Shown here one piece after another: positions 33,262 to 45,532 of a stretch of DNA of 64,000 nt. Source of the stretch: Paracyclopina nana (Eukaryota > Arthropoda > Copepoda > Cyclopoida > Cyclopettidae); the NCBI GenBank assembly GCA_019096065.1, contig JAGUCH010000008.1, forward strand, positions 3,291,001 through 3,355,000. The letters run 5' to 3'. Each line of letters starts with the position of its first letter. Positions within the stretch are counted from its first letter, which is position 1. The position numbers and the translations under genes were made by a program. A model generated the notes under the pieces. It worked only from the letters and a program-made list of their open reading frames with translations. It was not told where the DNA came from and searched no databases.

Positions 33262-34641
33262 ATGGAGAAGAAGTCCTCGTGGTCAAGCATATCGTTTAGT
33301 ATCTTCAAAAGGAAGTGTTCTGAGGTTTCAGAGTCCCTGGGTTCGCGGTCATCGCAAAGCAGCGAATCCTCCACAAAATCTGAACGTCGTCCAATCGCCC
33401 TCAAGGATTTCAAGGTGCTGAGGAAAATTGGCAGAGGAGGCTTTGGCAGGGTGTTTCTGGCCTGGTACAAAGGCCCAGAGGAAGACTCTGCGAAGTACGT
33501 GGCACTGAAGGTCATCAACAAAAAGGACATTCCCAAAACAAAGTCAGAAAGGGACCATGTGAAAGCCGAGCATTTTTGCCTCACCCAAATGGTCCACCCA
33601 TTTTTGGCCAAGTTGTATTGCTCATACCAAACGCCAACCAAGCTCTTCTATGCCATGGAATTCTTGCAGGGCGGAGAGCTTTTCACGTGGATGGAAAAAT
33701 TCGGGCGATTCTCACAAGTAGGATTAAGTTTCTTTTTGACACTTCTTCATACTCTTGAGCTGTCATCATCGAGCTCAGTGACATAATTTCTATTTCCACT
33801 CTTGCAGGAGACTGCGCAATTTTACCTCGCGGAAATCTTTCTTGCCCTGGAGTACCTGCATGAAAACCACGTGATCTACAGAGATGTCAAGCCGGAAAAC
33901 ATCATGTTGGACATCGAAGGCCACATCCGCTTGATTGACTTTGGCCTCAGCAAAGTGGGCGTGACGGAGAGGACAAAAACGCTCTGTGGCACAAATACCT
34001 ACATGGCTCCAGAAGTGCTCAAAAAGGAATTGTATGGATTCGCCGTTGATTGGTGGGCCTTGGGCATTTTGGCCTACGACATGATGATTGGCAATCCGCC
34101 TTTCAGGGCAAGTATTCCAAAAATAGCTAATTTTTTTCCGAATCATCATCATCATTTTTGTGTAACTCATATAGTTATAAAATAGTGAAATGATCCGGAT
34201 TAATTACGCTTCTAATTTGCTGCTATACAATTTTAGGGCTCGAGGATAAGCAAGAAGTTTATAGGCAAATCCTCAATACCAGAGTGTACTATCCTCCCTA
34301 TTTGAACATGGCCTCGAAAAGGTTTCTGAAAGGCCTTCTTACAAAGGGAACCAGAAGGGCGTCTTGGCCATTCCAGTCAAGGAGGATCGATGGGCATCCG
34401 AGACCACCAGTTTTTCGAATCGATCTGCTTTTTCGATATCTATCTCAAACGCGTGCCTCCGCCCTTTGGCCATTTTATGAAAGTCTCAAGTGATGGAGAC
34501 TTGCGCAATTTTGACAACCTCCCCATGAATAGTGACATCGAATTGGGTGGACTTCACAACGAGGACACCAGTGAAATCCAGACGAATGACGAAGACGATG
34601 AACTCTTTAGGAACTTTTCTTACTGCGATCCGGATTTCTGA
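33262..34641 (+). CDS. AGC-family protein kinase (S6K/RSK/SGK-like) with two G-run anomalies
   Basis: Exons 33262-33717, 33808 to about 34107, and 34237-34641. After a Ser-rich N-terminus of about 45 residues comes a complete kinase core: GRGGFGRV (P-loop), YVALKVINKKD (Lys), YRDVKPENIML (catalytic loop), IDFGLSK (DFG), a TLCGTNTYMAPEVL activation segment, and DWWALGILAYDMMIGNPPF. The C-terminal extension ends in FRNFSYCDPDF, a hydrophobic motif (FxxFSY) typical of PDK1-dependent AGC kinases. Two points break the frame. The exon 2 donor region TTTCAGGGCAAGT (G3 at 34106-34108) would need one more G to give a phase-matched GC-AG intron. The G3 at 34357-34359 has one G too many; with two, the text runs on as RLGHSSQGGSMGIRDHQFF. 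The two shifts offset each other downstream. They may be homopolymer sequencing errors or real lesions. AATAAA lies at 34773. Confidence 0.85.
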
Positions 34642-36223
34642 GGATTCACATTTTACACCTACGACTGACTTTCATGACAAGATGCAATGGCTCAAGTTGC
34701 ATCGTCAGACTGATATTATTAGCTTATTTGATATACCAGATATTATTCAGACTGCGTTTTCCTTACGTTATTAATAAACGCTACTTTTTGTCTCAAATCC
34801 TCTGAATTGCAACTAAGTAAATTGACCACCCACGACAAAGCTTTTGTCAGGCTATTAAAGTAATTTCAAAATTGGATGCGTTGAAAGATCGGCCAATTTA
34901 TGGCGTTTAATTGACATATTATATATATTGTAAAATCAATATATGGTGCTCAATTGATATGATTGAAATAGGACATTATTAACTATGAATGCAAATATTC
35001 TGACAAAATGTGAGCGGAACGGCAGAGAAGCTGCTATAGTGACCAACAGTGCATAAGCGAATCGCTGCGAGTTTTCTGGTCGAAAATAAATTGATTCCGG
35101 ATTCACTTTCTTTCGCCTTGCTACACAATTGCTTAATCAAGTGGACGTGAATGTAAAGTACTTTTTCTAAATTATGCCAAGCCTTTAGCCAATTTGAGCA
35201 AGGAAAAAGGTTGCATTCCTAGCTTAGTAACAAATTTGTGCTCCATGTTCAACAAAATTAATAAATTCTCTTAGATAATTATGAAGATTAGAATTATTAG
35301 GTATTATGCCTGTTTAAGGATGCATTTAAGGCTATTGTCTTATCTGATGACGTATACCAAAAAGTTGCTATTATAAAAGATGATTTTGATTTTTTCATAA
35401 GAAGTGCATGAAAAATAACTCTGCTGTGAAGATCTGGTATCCTTGATAGGCAAAACGAAGCTAACAAGGTATGCAGTATATGTAAAGCCATAAAGAGGGC
35501 CAAATGCTAGCATGGCTTTTCTATTATTTGCTTAGAGCCAGATCCCACCGAGATGCCATAAAAGGCCAATAAACCAATGTCTTCTCCAAAACTAAGATCA
35601 TCGTTTCATTACAATAAGCATTGGCACTGCTCTCTTGGGATCTTTGATAGATTGTCGGCCGCAGCAAACCTTTTGGCTGCATGATCGTCTGCAGGCAACG
35701 AAAAATTGTAATTATAGATTGTCTAAGAGACCAGCTCGAATTTTTTGTTGCCTCAGGGCAAAAAAGGCCACATGTATGTGTCTGCGGTTTTTTCGATTGG
35801 AAAACCAGCTTAGCTGATTGATGCACCATTTTGATTGAATTTGGGTGCTTTCAGCGTTGAGTAATTCCAGACAAATCCTCCCATCTATCTGGTCTATGTA
35901 TTGTTATTTATTTACTTAATCCTCAAAGATAAATGTAGTGTGTGGAATTCGATCATGCGGGTTCCCTTCGGACTTTTGGCACCCGAAAAAGCAAAGCTTG
36001 GGCGCGTGTCACATCTGCCGCTTTTTACACGGTCCAATTCGCCATGCTATGCCAACAGATCACCGCAATATAATAATATATAGCTAGCGCGCGCAACATT
36101 TAGCGCTTTTGTCTGCTCGCATATTTGACGCTTGATAGAGCTACTTCGTCTCCTTGCAAGTTGAGAGAGGAAACGCTTAAAAATGCTCAAAAGACGACAC
36201 TTCTCACCATTCGCTCGTCAACG
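34642..36223. other. Intergenic region
   Basis: About 1.6 kb between the kinase stop and the receptor start. An AATAAA at 34773-34778, 132 bases after the kinase stop, is a plausible poly(A) signal. No exon or repeat is recognised in the rest. A short GCGCGCGC tract lies near 36086-36094, before the receptor gene. Confidence 0.4.
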
Positions 36224-37573
36224 ATGAACTCGTCAAGTTGGAACGCGAATATGCAAGATTTCTACTTGTCCGCCTCAAGGCCTTGGCTTTTTGGCGGCAA
36301 AGTCGATGGCATTTGGATCCTACTGCCAATCGCCATCTTTGGCACAATCGTCAACTCATTCATGGTAAAAATGCTTTAATGTCCACAGTATGCGAAAATA
36401 CGGTAAAAATGCCCCCTTTTTTGGTAGCTCTGGATTTTGCGCACCAAAGTCTCGCTCGCGACTTCTGTCAACACGATGATCAGCATGGAATGCGCGGTGC
36501 GAGTTTTCCTCTGCTTTTTCGTCTACATCTACAAGGCCTGGATCTTCACCATCTCGCCAATGCTCGGCCTGTCGATGCTGCCAGACCCCATTCACTGCTA
36601 CATTGGAGGCCTCTTGTCCTATCTGGTGGGCATTGCGACCACAATGTTCAACCTGCTCACAAACGTTTTGAGGTAATGTAGCAAAAAATAACCTTGTAGT
36701 AATTTTCTGGGGAATAGCTCAATTTAATATAAAAAGGTACTTTTATGTGAGGGGATCGTCGATGGAGGACGAAAAGGTGAAGAGAGTGCTGCGAAAACCA
36801 TACTTCCACATCCACCTCTTGATTGGAGGAGTCATTGTGACTTTCATCCACGGCTTGTCCACCTATTTCGTTCCCCCTGACCAGTTCTTCTTTGACCAAG
36901 GTGAATTAAAGCTTTACATGTCTAATTGACTTTTTTTGACTGGTGGACTTCTTTATTTCGTAGCCTGCTTGAGACCACATGATGACCTCAAGGCACAAAC
37001 GAGCACCACGAAAATGCACAACTACTCTTTGGCAACCTACAACCTCATATCCATCACTTTTTGTGTCATGCTCATAATGCGAATCAAATCGGAGGAGAAA
37101 AGGCTGAATTTAACCCTCAACAAAACCACAGTGGTCCAACGGGTAAGCAATTTACCACAAGTTGTCATCATTCAAATTTTTTTTAAAAAAAGGCTATTTT
37201 TTAGAAAAACAAAAAAAACTTGTACACAGCAGGAACAGGAATTGCTCATTTCGTAGTGATTTTTGTCCTGCTCATTGTCTTCAACATTCCAGCCATCGCA
37301 GTCCTAAAAATGAACATGAAAGTGACCACATCAATTCAGGTGAGCTCACCATTTTTTTAGCCATCTTTCTTCCCTTTTCAATTATATGCTACTTTATAGT
37401 CCTTCATGATGGAATGCATCGGATTCGTGACCCATGGCATCGTGACTCCTTGTATCATTTTTTGGGCCAGCTCCGAAGCTAGAAAGCCTCTCATCGAAAA
37501 GGTCGTCTGGTTCAAATTCTACTCCCAGTGTCTAAAAAACAAGCTGAAGGATCTGGTCAAAAAGGACGCCTAA
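36224..37573 (+). CDS. Orphan seven-transmembrane (GPCR-like) receptor
   Basis: Six exons, 36224-36364, 36428-36672, 36737-36900, 36964-37142, 37205-37339 and 37400-37573, join in phase to about 345 residues. Seven hydrophobic segments are visible: IWILLPIAIFGTIVNSFMLW, a TM2 around MECAVRVFLCFFVYIY, a TM3 around GGLLSYLVGIATTMFNLLTN, HLLIGGVIVTFIHGLSTYF, YNLISITFCVMLIM, AHFVVIFVLLIVFNIPAIAV, and GFVTHGIVTPCIIFW. The end of TM3 (NVLRYFYV) sits where class A receptors carry the DRY motif, and TM7 ends in PCIIFWASSEARK where NPxxY is expected, so the fit to rhodopsin-type receptors is distant. There is a short N-terminus with one N-glycosylation site and no signal peptide. Ligand and coupling cannot be inferred. 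The stop is about 275 bp from the left end of the large transposon. Confidence 0.75.
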
Positions 37574-37848
37574 TACTAATGTGAAAAAGATGGGAAAATC
37601 AATATTCTCGCTGATTGGAAAGCTTTTGCCCATTCACTGAAGGAGTCAGCAAAATGATTGTTATTGAACGCGCCGAAGTAATGACGTATGAAATTGTTCA
37701 CTCTCTCGCGAACTGCGCATGTTGCTCGAACTACTTATTATAATTAATATTAATATTAAGGAGGAAAACTACGAGTTATACTTTTGTAATTGGCAACGCA
37801 GCATAATGTGCCATATTTTGTGTATTATTCCTGCCCTGTACGTATGTA

Positions 37849-37859
37849 CCCCACCAAAA
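37849..37859 (+). repeat. Left terminal inverted repeat of the large transposon
   Basis: CCCCACCAAAA, preceded by TA at 37847-37848. It matches the right end in inverted form over 11 bp (13 bp if the palindromic TA is counted). Beyond this the two ends diverge. Confidence 0.88.
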
Positions 37860-38247
37860 AAACGGAAACGTGTATGTGACTTTCCACAGCGTGTGGATAA
37901 CTTGAGATTTTATAACTTGATACGTTATGCGTAAGTAATGTACATTGCTGTGTGGCTGACTTCATGGTGTGCTGTGTACTGTGTTGTTGTACGTTGTTGA
38001 CACATAATGTGTACGTGACTTCCGAACGACTTAAATTGTATCACTTATACTGTTTGTTTTAAGTAATGTTGACATGACTTGAATGCAATTCTTTTAAGTA
38101 TCTTGCACCTGCTATTTTGCAATCACGTTCACACAATTTGCAAGTTATGTGTATGTTTGAATAGGAAAAACTTGTTTTTTCATTGCCAATTAAGAAAAGT
38201 ATTTATCAAAGAAACGATGCAGTGGAATTCTTGACATAGCCGTATCA
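37860..38247. other. Left subterminal region of the large transposon
   Basis: About 390 non-coding bases between the left inverted repeat and the transposase poly(A) signal. It is rich in short repeated words: two TGTACGT (37988-37994, 38010-38016), several GTGTATGT/GTGTACGT variants, repeated TAACTTGA/TAAGTAATGT, and the TGTGGATAACTTGA copy at 37892-37905. Such subterminal arrays bind accessory proteins in known CACTA elements; here that is inference. Confidence 0.6.
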
Positions 38248-38253
38248 TTTATT
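38248..38253 (-). promoter_or_regulatory. AATAAA poly(A) signal touching the transposase stop
   Basis: On the minus strand AATAAA (38253 to 38248) shares its first A with the TAA stop codon at 38255-38253. Confidence 0.45.
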
Positions 38254-41200
38254 TACATGAACAATGCTGAAAAGGAGACGTTGATAAGGACATCATTATG
38301 CAAAATTCCTTTGCCGTAGACATGGTTTTTAGAGATTGTGTATGTGTCTTCCGTTAGCTCCTGAATGAAGTTGCGCACCCCAATTTTGTCATAGTCTAGG
38401 TCTGGAGCATCGTCATGAAAGAACTCTTCAGACTCCAGCAGCTTGCAGCTGTAGCCCTCGTTTGACACATCGTACACCTTGTAGAAGTTGTATTTACCAT
38501 TGTCATACGCAAAAATGATGTTGTCCGATGATCTCGTCTTTTTTTGGTTGGCAGAAATTCTGACATTGCGGTCGCAGTAGTGATCAACAAACTTTGATAT
38601 GAACAAACGTTGCATGGCTGTCTTACTGAAGCTGCAAGTGTTGTTAGTGACAGCTCTTTTCACTTTTTGAAATTCTGCTTCAAACCGCTCGGCACTGACA
38701 TCATCGAGTTTTTTATCTTTTCTCACTTCAAACAAGTGATAAAAGATGTGTACGTTATAGCTACAAGCAGACGCACCAAATGCATTTTGGAACTCGGCAT
38801 AAAACTCGACATGGAGCTGCTCAAGGTAGTTGTGCCGAAACTTGTCATACAAGCGTTGTGGAAGCAATGCCGCAATAGTCAAATAGGAAAACTTGAGCCA
38901 CATACTTCTGAGTGATCTGTTGTGGACTCCTTGCAAGGAATTGGCAAACAATAAGAAGCCGCACGTGACAATGCTCAACAGCTCTTCAGATTTGTAATGA
39001 GTCATGCTGCTTTCTAAGGTGCGAGGCCTCCTGCTGAATTCAATTGGTATCGACATTTGTGCCCATTCCTTGTCAAACTTGTGCACAATATCCAAATGTT
39101 TCTTGGAAAATTGAACCTTCCCTTTTTTTGGCTGCAGTGTTCTCTCCAGGATCTTTTTGGTCATTCCTAAGGCAATCAAATGCATTGGCTCTATATCACA
39201 TGTCTCAATGAAATCGAAACCAGGGTCTTCTGTGAGAGCTGAGATGGCTTTGATGCCAAAAGTCCAGTGATCTTCGTTTTCATAGACAGGTTTCCCTAAT
39301 CTTCGCATTTTTTCATAGATTTTCATTGTGTCTCTATGAGTTCGTCGCTTGTACCCAACCGTATCCTTGTCATACACAACTTTTGCACTGTCAGTAGCTG
39401 AAGCCTCATCAATTTTCCTTTTCTTATTTGGTCTGTTGTCTTCATCATCTTCCTTATCATCTCTTTTTTTTCTTTTCAAGGAACGTCCAGGAGCCAGGCA
39501 TCGGTCACAAGCGTAGAATCCACTGTGCCCTTTCAAGCACTTCACTTTCGAACGCATCGGTGCGTCAGCAATGAAGTACCTCAAGAAAAATCCTAGTGGA
39601 TGGCATTTCCTGATAGTCATGCGCAACATGTCCAAAACGCATTGCTGTTTCCCTTTTCGATGAATAAATATTCCAAGCACATGGATCAGTTTGCAGCCTT
39701 CAAACCTTACGCACATTATTGTCATTTGATCTATGCCGCTAATTGAAAGAGGGACTCCGTCAAGGCAAAAGTCGTAATTCACTGAGTAAGGGCTTAGAGC
39801 CTCTGTTTGCCCATGCAACAATCTGTGATACTTGTACACATCTTCAAGGTCACAATAGGTCCAGCTTGACAACTGCTCATATTGGCTACGCGGATATTTC
39901 TTTTCCGGATATTTTTCACTGTCAACGTAAATCTTAGGGTTTTCGTTTTTGCCTCCTTCCCGTAATCGTAACTCATACTTCATTTTCACAGTAGGTGCAA
40001 GTTTCAAAATGCGCTTTCGAATTGTTTGGTAGTGTTGAAACTTTCGTTCAGGCATAACACTTCTTATGAAGTCCCAAACAGCTTGACTTTGAACCTCTTT
40101 TAAGTAGTGCCTTGCACATAGAGTAAGAAATCTTTTCTCAAACAATCGATTCCTAAGTTCAAGACTTTTGTGGACACATTCCTCCTGAAATTGACTGCAC
40201 AATTCTTCATAAGTTACAGCCTTCCCGCTCGCTTTGCAAAAAATGTCATCGATTTGCCGATAAATGAGTGCATCGTTCTCATCACTTCCAAAGCTTATAT
40301 CAGCCAAGGAGGAGTCATCATTGCTGTTATCTGTGTTCGATGATTGTCCATGTTCACCAATAATGCTCTCCGACATTTGAGGTTCATCAAAGACGACGTT
40401 ATTTGTCTCATCATCACTTGATAGGACAGAATTTGATCTCTGCAAAGGAATGGTAAGTACAAATGATAATTAAAGGATTGACTTACAAGTTAAGCATATT
40501 TATTGCATAAACCACAACTTAATTTTGAGAATTGAAAGGAGAGCACAAGAAATTTAGTACTTGAAATGTATTGCATCATACATACATGTAGCGTTATGCT
40601 TAACATTGCTTTTTGCTTTTGCAAACAACAGTCAATGAGACGTTCATATTTAGATGTGCAAATTAATCACCTCTTGAAGAATCTTAACATCCTCGCCGTC
40701 TGAGCAAGAGACTACAGAATCACTGTCGCTATATTCAGTTTCGGAGACATAGCGGACCTCGTAGTACTTAGTTTCGTCAACTGAAACTTTTGACTTCCTG
40801 TACATGGTACGTTGAAGGATGTCAGATTTCTTTTCTTTCAGACTTTCGTTAAACTCTTGCTGGACAAATTCTGCGTTCACTACCTCCTGGCTTACCTCAG
40901 TGAACTCTTGCTTGAGCAGAGGGTCCATATTTGGTGGAAGATTCCTCTCCAAGTGAAATGTGCCTCTGTCGTTCTCATCGAAGTTTTCGGCATCCTCAGT
41001 TCTGGCGTTGTTCTCGGCAACTTCCAGTAGAACATCTCTTTTTGCAACTTTAGCGGGAAGGTAGTGCTCTTGAAAAAAGACATTGTCGCTCTTTTGTACA
41101 TCACGTGCAGGGCAATCAAAAGCTTTTTCGGGATCGTTCGTCTTATCAATAACTTTGCCGTCGGCGACAAGTGCATCATACTTCCGTTTCAGGTACTCTT

Positions 41201-41798
41201 TCCCTTTCTCCAAAATGACTTTGTATTTAGCCAGCTTTTCTTGAGACACCACTGGAGATGGATAAGTGTTGGATGGTTGCCACTCGTCATCAACGTCATG
41301 TTCGGTCCAAAGTAATTGGCTCTCGTACTCCTCTTGGGTGTAACGTTCAGGATCCAAGTACTCCATCATCTTTGTTGTGTCAGAAATGTGTCCATCAGGT
41401 TCATGGCTGCCACAAGTCACGCCCATTCCTTCCACTTGTTCGTGAACAGCTTTAGCGAGTGCCTCATCAAGCTCACTCTCTGATGACGATGAACTTGTCA
41501 AAAGAATCCCCTCCACTGTCCTCTTAATGACATCCTTCGTTCGTTCAATAAGTTCGAGATCCTCCGTCGTGACATAACCGTGACCACTGCAACAAATGTA
41601 CATGTCGTTTGTATTGAGTTATTTGCAAACAAAGATGAGAACTTACTTGCGATCTATAGCCTGCTGAAGCACTTCACATTCTCGGTGATCGACGCGTGAG
41701 TGGAAGCATTCCAATTCCTCCTCGAGTTGGAGTAATTCGTCCTTCCGATCGGCATTTCGTCCTCGGCCTTTCCTCTTCAAAGTCTTCGAGCGCGGCAT
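38253..41798 (-). CDS. Transposase of the CMC/EnSpm type
   Basis: Exons 41798-41647, 41586-40671 and 40439-38253 join in phase to about 1084 residues. The third exon has no suitable ATG of its own, so splicing is required. A basic N-terminus (KTLKRKGRGR) precedes an acidic linker with Ser/Glu/Asp clusters. The transposase core lies in exon 3. Anchors are CLDGVPLSISG (about residue 580), FIADAPMRSKVKCLKGHSGF followed by the zinc-type pair CDRC (about 640-670), DIEPMHLIALGMTKKILE (about 770-790) and SYNVHIFYHLFEV. These blocks match the transposases of animal EnSpm/CACTA-like elements, which cut and paste DNA with an RNase H-like DDE core. I cannot assign the acidic triad with certainty. A bipartite basic patch (RPNKKRKIDE) is a likely nuclear signal. 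No internal stop or frameshift is seen. Confidence 0.85.
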
Positions 41799-42295
41799 TT
41801 TGAATCTGAAATAAATGCACATTGACTGAATATTATTTCCGCAGAAGCACTAAATATAACTATATTTTCCGGTCGATTAAAAATATTGCGAAATTGTATA
41901 GGTTTTCCGGTCGCCGAGAAACTGCGCAGTAATTATTGCTCTTACAAGTACGAATCACTTTTTTGACGTCGCTTCTCATTGATTTCAGGTATTCAATACT
42001 CCCACGACACTTCCAAGGCTCTGGATTTGATTTCGAATCTCTGGTTTTCGAAAAACGGTTGGTTTTCGCGAGAAACGGAAAACAGCAGACTGACGCTGGA
42101 ACATTCCCGAACGCCGGCCCGCAAATTTGGTGCACGCTAGGTGTAAGGCTGCCCACATTCAGCTGTTTGTCAGCTGACGTGCCACGGCTTGGCTTGCTCA
42201 GTACCTGTTCAGCTGTACGCCAGTGAAGACGTACATTTTGAAATTTGAAGCGTGAGCGAACAACGTACACGAGACGTACACACAACTTGTACGCC
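41799..42295. promoter_or_regulatory. Shared divergent promoter region of the two transposon genes
   Basis: About 500 bp separate the two start codons. Three ACGTACA words (42229-42235, 42263-42269, 42274-42280) lie within 70 bases of the rightward ATG. The reverse complement TGTACGT occurs twice in the left subterminal region. The 15-base word AACTTGTACGCCATG at 42284-42298 covers the rightward start codon and recurs exactly at 46000-46014 in the right end. No clear TATA box is seen. Confidence 0.55.
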
Positions 42296-45200
42296 ATGGT
42301 GGATTACCAATTGGGCCGTATAATCTCGGAGACGTACTACTCATCGTTGCTGACTATCAAGACCAGTCACTCCAACTATGACAGCGTCATCATCTGCGAC
42401 TTGGATAGAGACAAGCCTTTCTTTCAAATGCCGATCAATTACGTGGACACCAAAATGCGCACGTTCCAAATGATCTTCAATTTCGATCCAGCGATGGCCA
42501 TGACCAAAGCCAATCGCCTAGCTTTCCGCGAGGTGTTTGTCAGGCAGGATCAGGAACCAAGGCAATGGGCTATTTTTGCTCGAGTCGAAGAAGGTAAGCC
42601 AAGCATATGTTTTGTGAACATTACATGAAAGTGTTAAATCTTACGTCGCTCAACAGGCACGATGGATAAGATCAGGGATATTGCTCTGAGCGACTTGAAC
42701 AAGGACATTGCCTCTGTGAAGAAGGATGAGCGACGCCATTACTACATTAACAACATGGCTTCGTCATACTTCGAGAAACTGGCGAAAAACTACAATTTCC
42801 CAAAGAAGAACCCCAAGAATAACAAGTTCCATGTTGTCAAATATGGGGTGAGGTCAATGCGCGGACAGGAGACACCTTTCCCAATCACGGGCGAAGATAG
42901 CGATGTGGCTTCAACTAGCGTAAGTACTTCGTATACTTAGTTTACAGTTCTTGAACTTTAATATTATTGCAGGCCAAGAAAAAATCGCCGCGAGTGCCTG
43001 CACCAACTGCAGCTGTATCCCCTAGAAAGAGGAAAGGAGCCACTGCTAGTGGAAGTCAAGCCAAGACTCCTGACAAGTCCAAGAGGCGTCGCTCCAAAGA
43101 TGACAAGGCAACGCCAGCAAAGAAGAAAGGCAACGAGTCCATCGAGAGCATTTCATCTGATGACGACTTCGTGGATAACTCTAAGAAGCTAGCGAAGGCA
43201 AAGGCAGAAAAGGCCAAACGTGACGAAAGACGACAAGAAGATGCCATGGCTGAAGCGTCGCAGGAGAATCAACGACTCTTGGAAATAGTTCCAAATCCTG
43301 CTCAAATCCCAATGGAAACAACTTTCAATGTTCCGGTTGACTTGCCAACGGCGTCTACAAGCCAAGAAGGAAACTTCACTTTTGTCATGGACAAAAATGA
43401 AGGTGAAATTGAGCTGGCAACTAGTGCTTCAGTGCAAGCCATCATGACTCAGTTTGGCGATGAGTTGATCCAGTACCTGGCCACCATGAAGCAGGAGTTG
43501 AAGGATCACAACACTGGTGCAGTCCGACTTTTGATTGAAAATCAATTGCCAAAGATGCTTGACAAAGTCATCGATGAAAAGTTGAATGTCATCCTTGTCA
43601 GCGTTGACGCTCGTATTGAAGCTATGGCCAAGGAACTTGGAGGCCAAGGAAAGTTGGTGAAAGGGCTTATGGATAAAGCAATGGTAAGTTTCACATCTTG
43701 TTCATGTAACTTTCATTGCAATGTTTCATACGTCGCATAGGCCAACACTAAGTGGAAGAACGACCTCACTAAAGTTGTCACGAGCGCTGTAGCCAAGCAA
43801 GGTCAAATGACCATGCGCTTAAAGGGCAATGCTGCTGAATGCCGTGCCGCCGGTACAGCAATTATTAGCCAGCTTGTTCCCTTCAACAATATTGGACCAT
43901 GCTTCGACATTTTCTGGGGGGCCGATATTACCCGAAAGTACTTTTTGTACTACATCTCGTCAACTCTGGATGCCATTGAATTTGAGAACGCAATGAACAC
44001 TATTGCTCAAAAGGTTGTAGATGCTTTGCTCACGCCAATTGCGTCTGCTCACTTTGCCATCGGCGAACAGAAAAGGTAACAACTAATGGTTAAGTTACAT
44101 ATATGTAGTGAACAAGCAACAATTTGTATTTGTTTAGTGCTCGAGCTAAGATGCTGTGGTACAAGCGCTGCTTGCCCAAGATTCTGCTGAAATGGCTTAA
44201 AGGTCCAGTTGTGTCTTACGTGAAGAGGCAATTTGCATCACGTGGTATGGACTGGCTAGAAAACTTCATTCGTTGCAGAAGTGGCCTCCAAAATAGGTTC
44301 TCCAATGATCGGCAATTCATTGAAAAGACAGCCGTGGAGAATTGCCGCACATCTGATGAGGCCGCTGAGTCACTGTACCTGGTCGACAGGGAATTTGCTG
44401 AAGCTACAAGTGTAAGTAATGTCTACAATTATTACATAGATCGAGTACATTTGCTATGTATTATTTTAGTATGCTGCTCCAAATCATTTGAAGCAGCCAT
44501 CGTTGGAGGCATACACTGCTGCCATTGTTGCCAAAGGTCCAATCAAGAAGATGTACGAAAATGAGCAGCAAGGCTTAAAACCAAAGGACATCTTGTTCCA
44601 AGGCCCTGAACACACTTTCGACGAGTTGTTTGATGGGTGCGGCAGTGTCACTACAGATGTGGCTATGTACGAGGCTATTGCAACACTTGCACATGTCACC
44701 AACGTGGACCCAAAGTCGGTCAAGTTTACTAAGTCTAAATTCATTCCCAACGTAAGTATAAGCTTCAATCTTTCTACTTAAAACTTCAATAAGTTGTAAA
44801 TGTGTCACGTTCATTGCAGATGCATGAGACTTATCTGGAACTCTTGGCCAATGGAACAATTAAAGTTGAAGAGGGCATGAGGAAGTTTAAAGTGGCTGCT
44901 GGCGAATTTGGTGGTGTCCGTGAAGCCTCGTCCACATCACATGATGACTCTACCCGTGACGACTCTGTTGAAAAGGATGTGCCGACTACTTCAAAGGCAA
45001 AAGCCACACGCACTATCTCATCTGGTCAAGCTTACCGACGAGCTGTCAAAGAAGGACGTACAGCTACCGGCCTTGCTAATTCTAGTACTGCTACAAGTGA
45101 TGACAACGACACGTCCAAGGAGCAAGAAAAGGATGCTGAACCTGCTCCAACCCAAGATGATGTGGTGGCAGCCATGAACGAGGAAGAAGAGGACGAGAAT

Positions 45201-45532
45201 GACAGTGACAGCGAAATCGAGGAAAACCCTGAGGAAGGTACTGAGGAATCCAGCAGCGAATCTGATGCCTCCGGCGTTGAATCTGTTCATGATTCTGACT
45301 CTGACAATGAGCGTGCCAAAGATGATGACGCCACTTCTATGCCTCCTCCTCCTCCACCAGTGAGTCCTAATTTCTTTTCTAAATTGCATAACCTCAAAGA
45401 AACGTGCAAGTTATTTGCTTGCTACTAATGAAATTCCATTATTATTTCCTTTTCCATGAAATTGTCGATTATGTCCATTACTTTCATATATAATGAATTT
45501 TATCCTTCCATTTACAGCCTCAATTCCAATAA
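42296..45532 (+). CDS. Second transposon-borne gene, unrecognised 905-residue protein
   Basis: Eight exons (42296-42593, 42657-42919, 42973-43683, 43741-44075, 44138-44411, 44470-44751, 44820-45359, 45518-45532) join in phase throughout with strong donors (mostly GTAAG). The ATG has a good context (GCCATGG). The N-terminal about 185 residues are mixed alpha/beta-like. Next comes a strongly basic, probably nuclear/DNA-binding segment (SPRKRKGATAS, KSKRRRSKDDK, KKLAKAKAEKAKRDERRQED). A helical region with regular Leu spacing follows (about 320-430), then a large globular-looking middle (about 430-740). The C-terminal about 150 residues are very acidic and Ser-rich, ending PPPPPPQFQ. I recognise no domain. 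By analogy with CACTA elements, which carry a transposase and an accessory DNA-binding protein, it may bind the subterminal repeats. That is inference. The stop lies within AATAAA. Confidence 0.8.
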
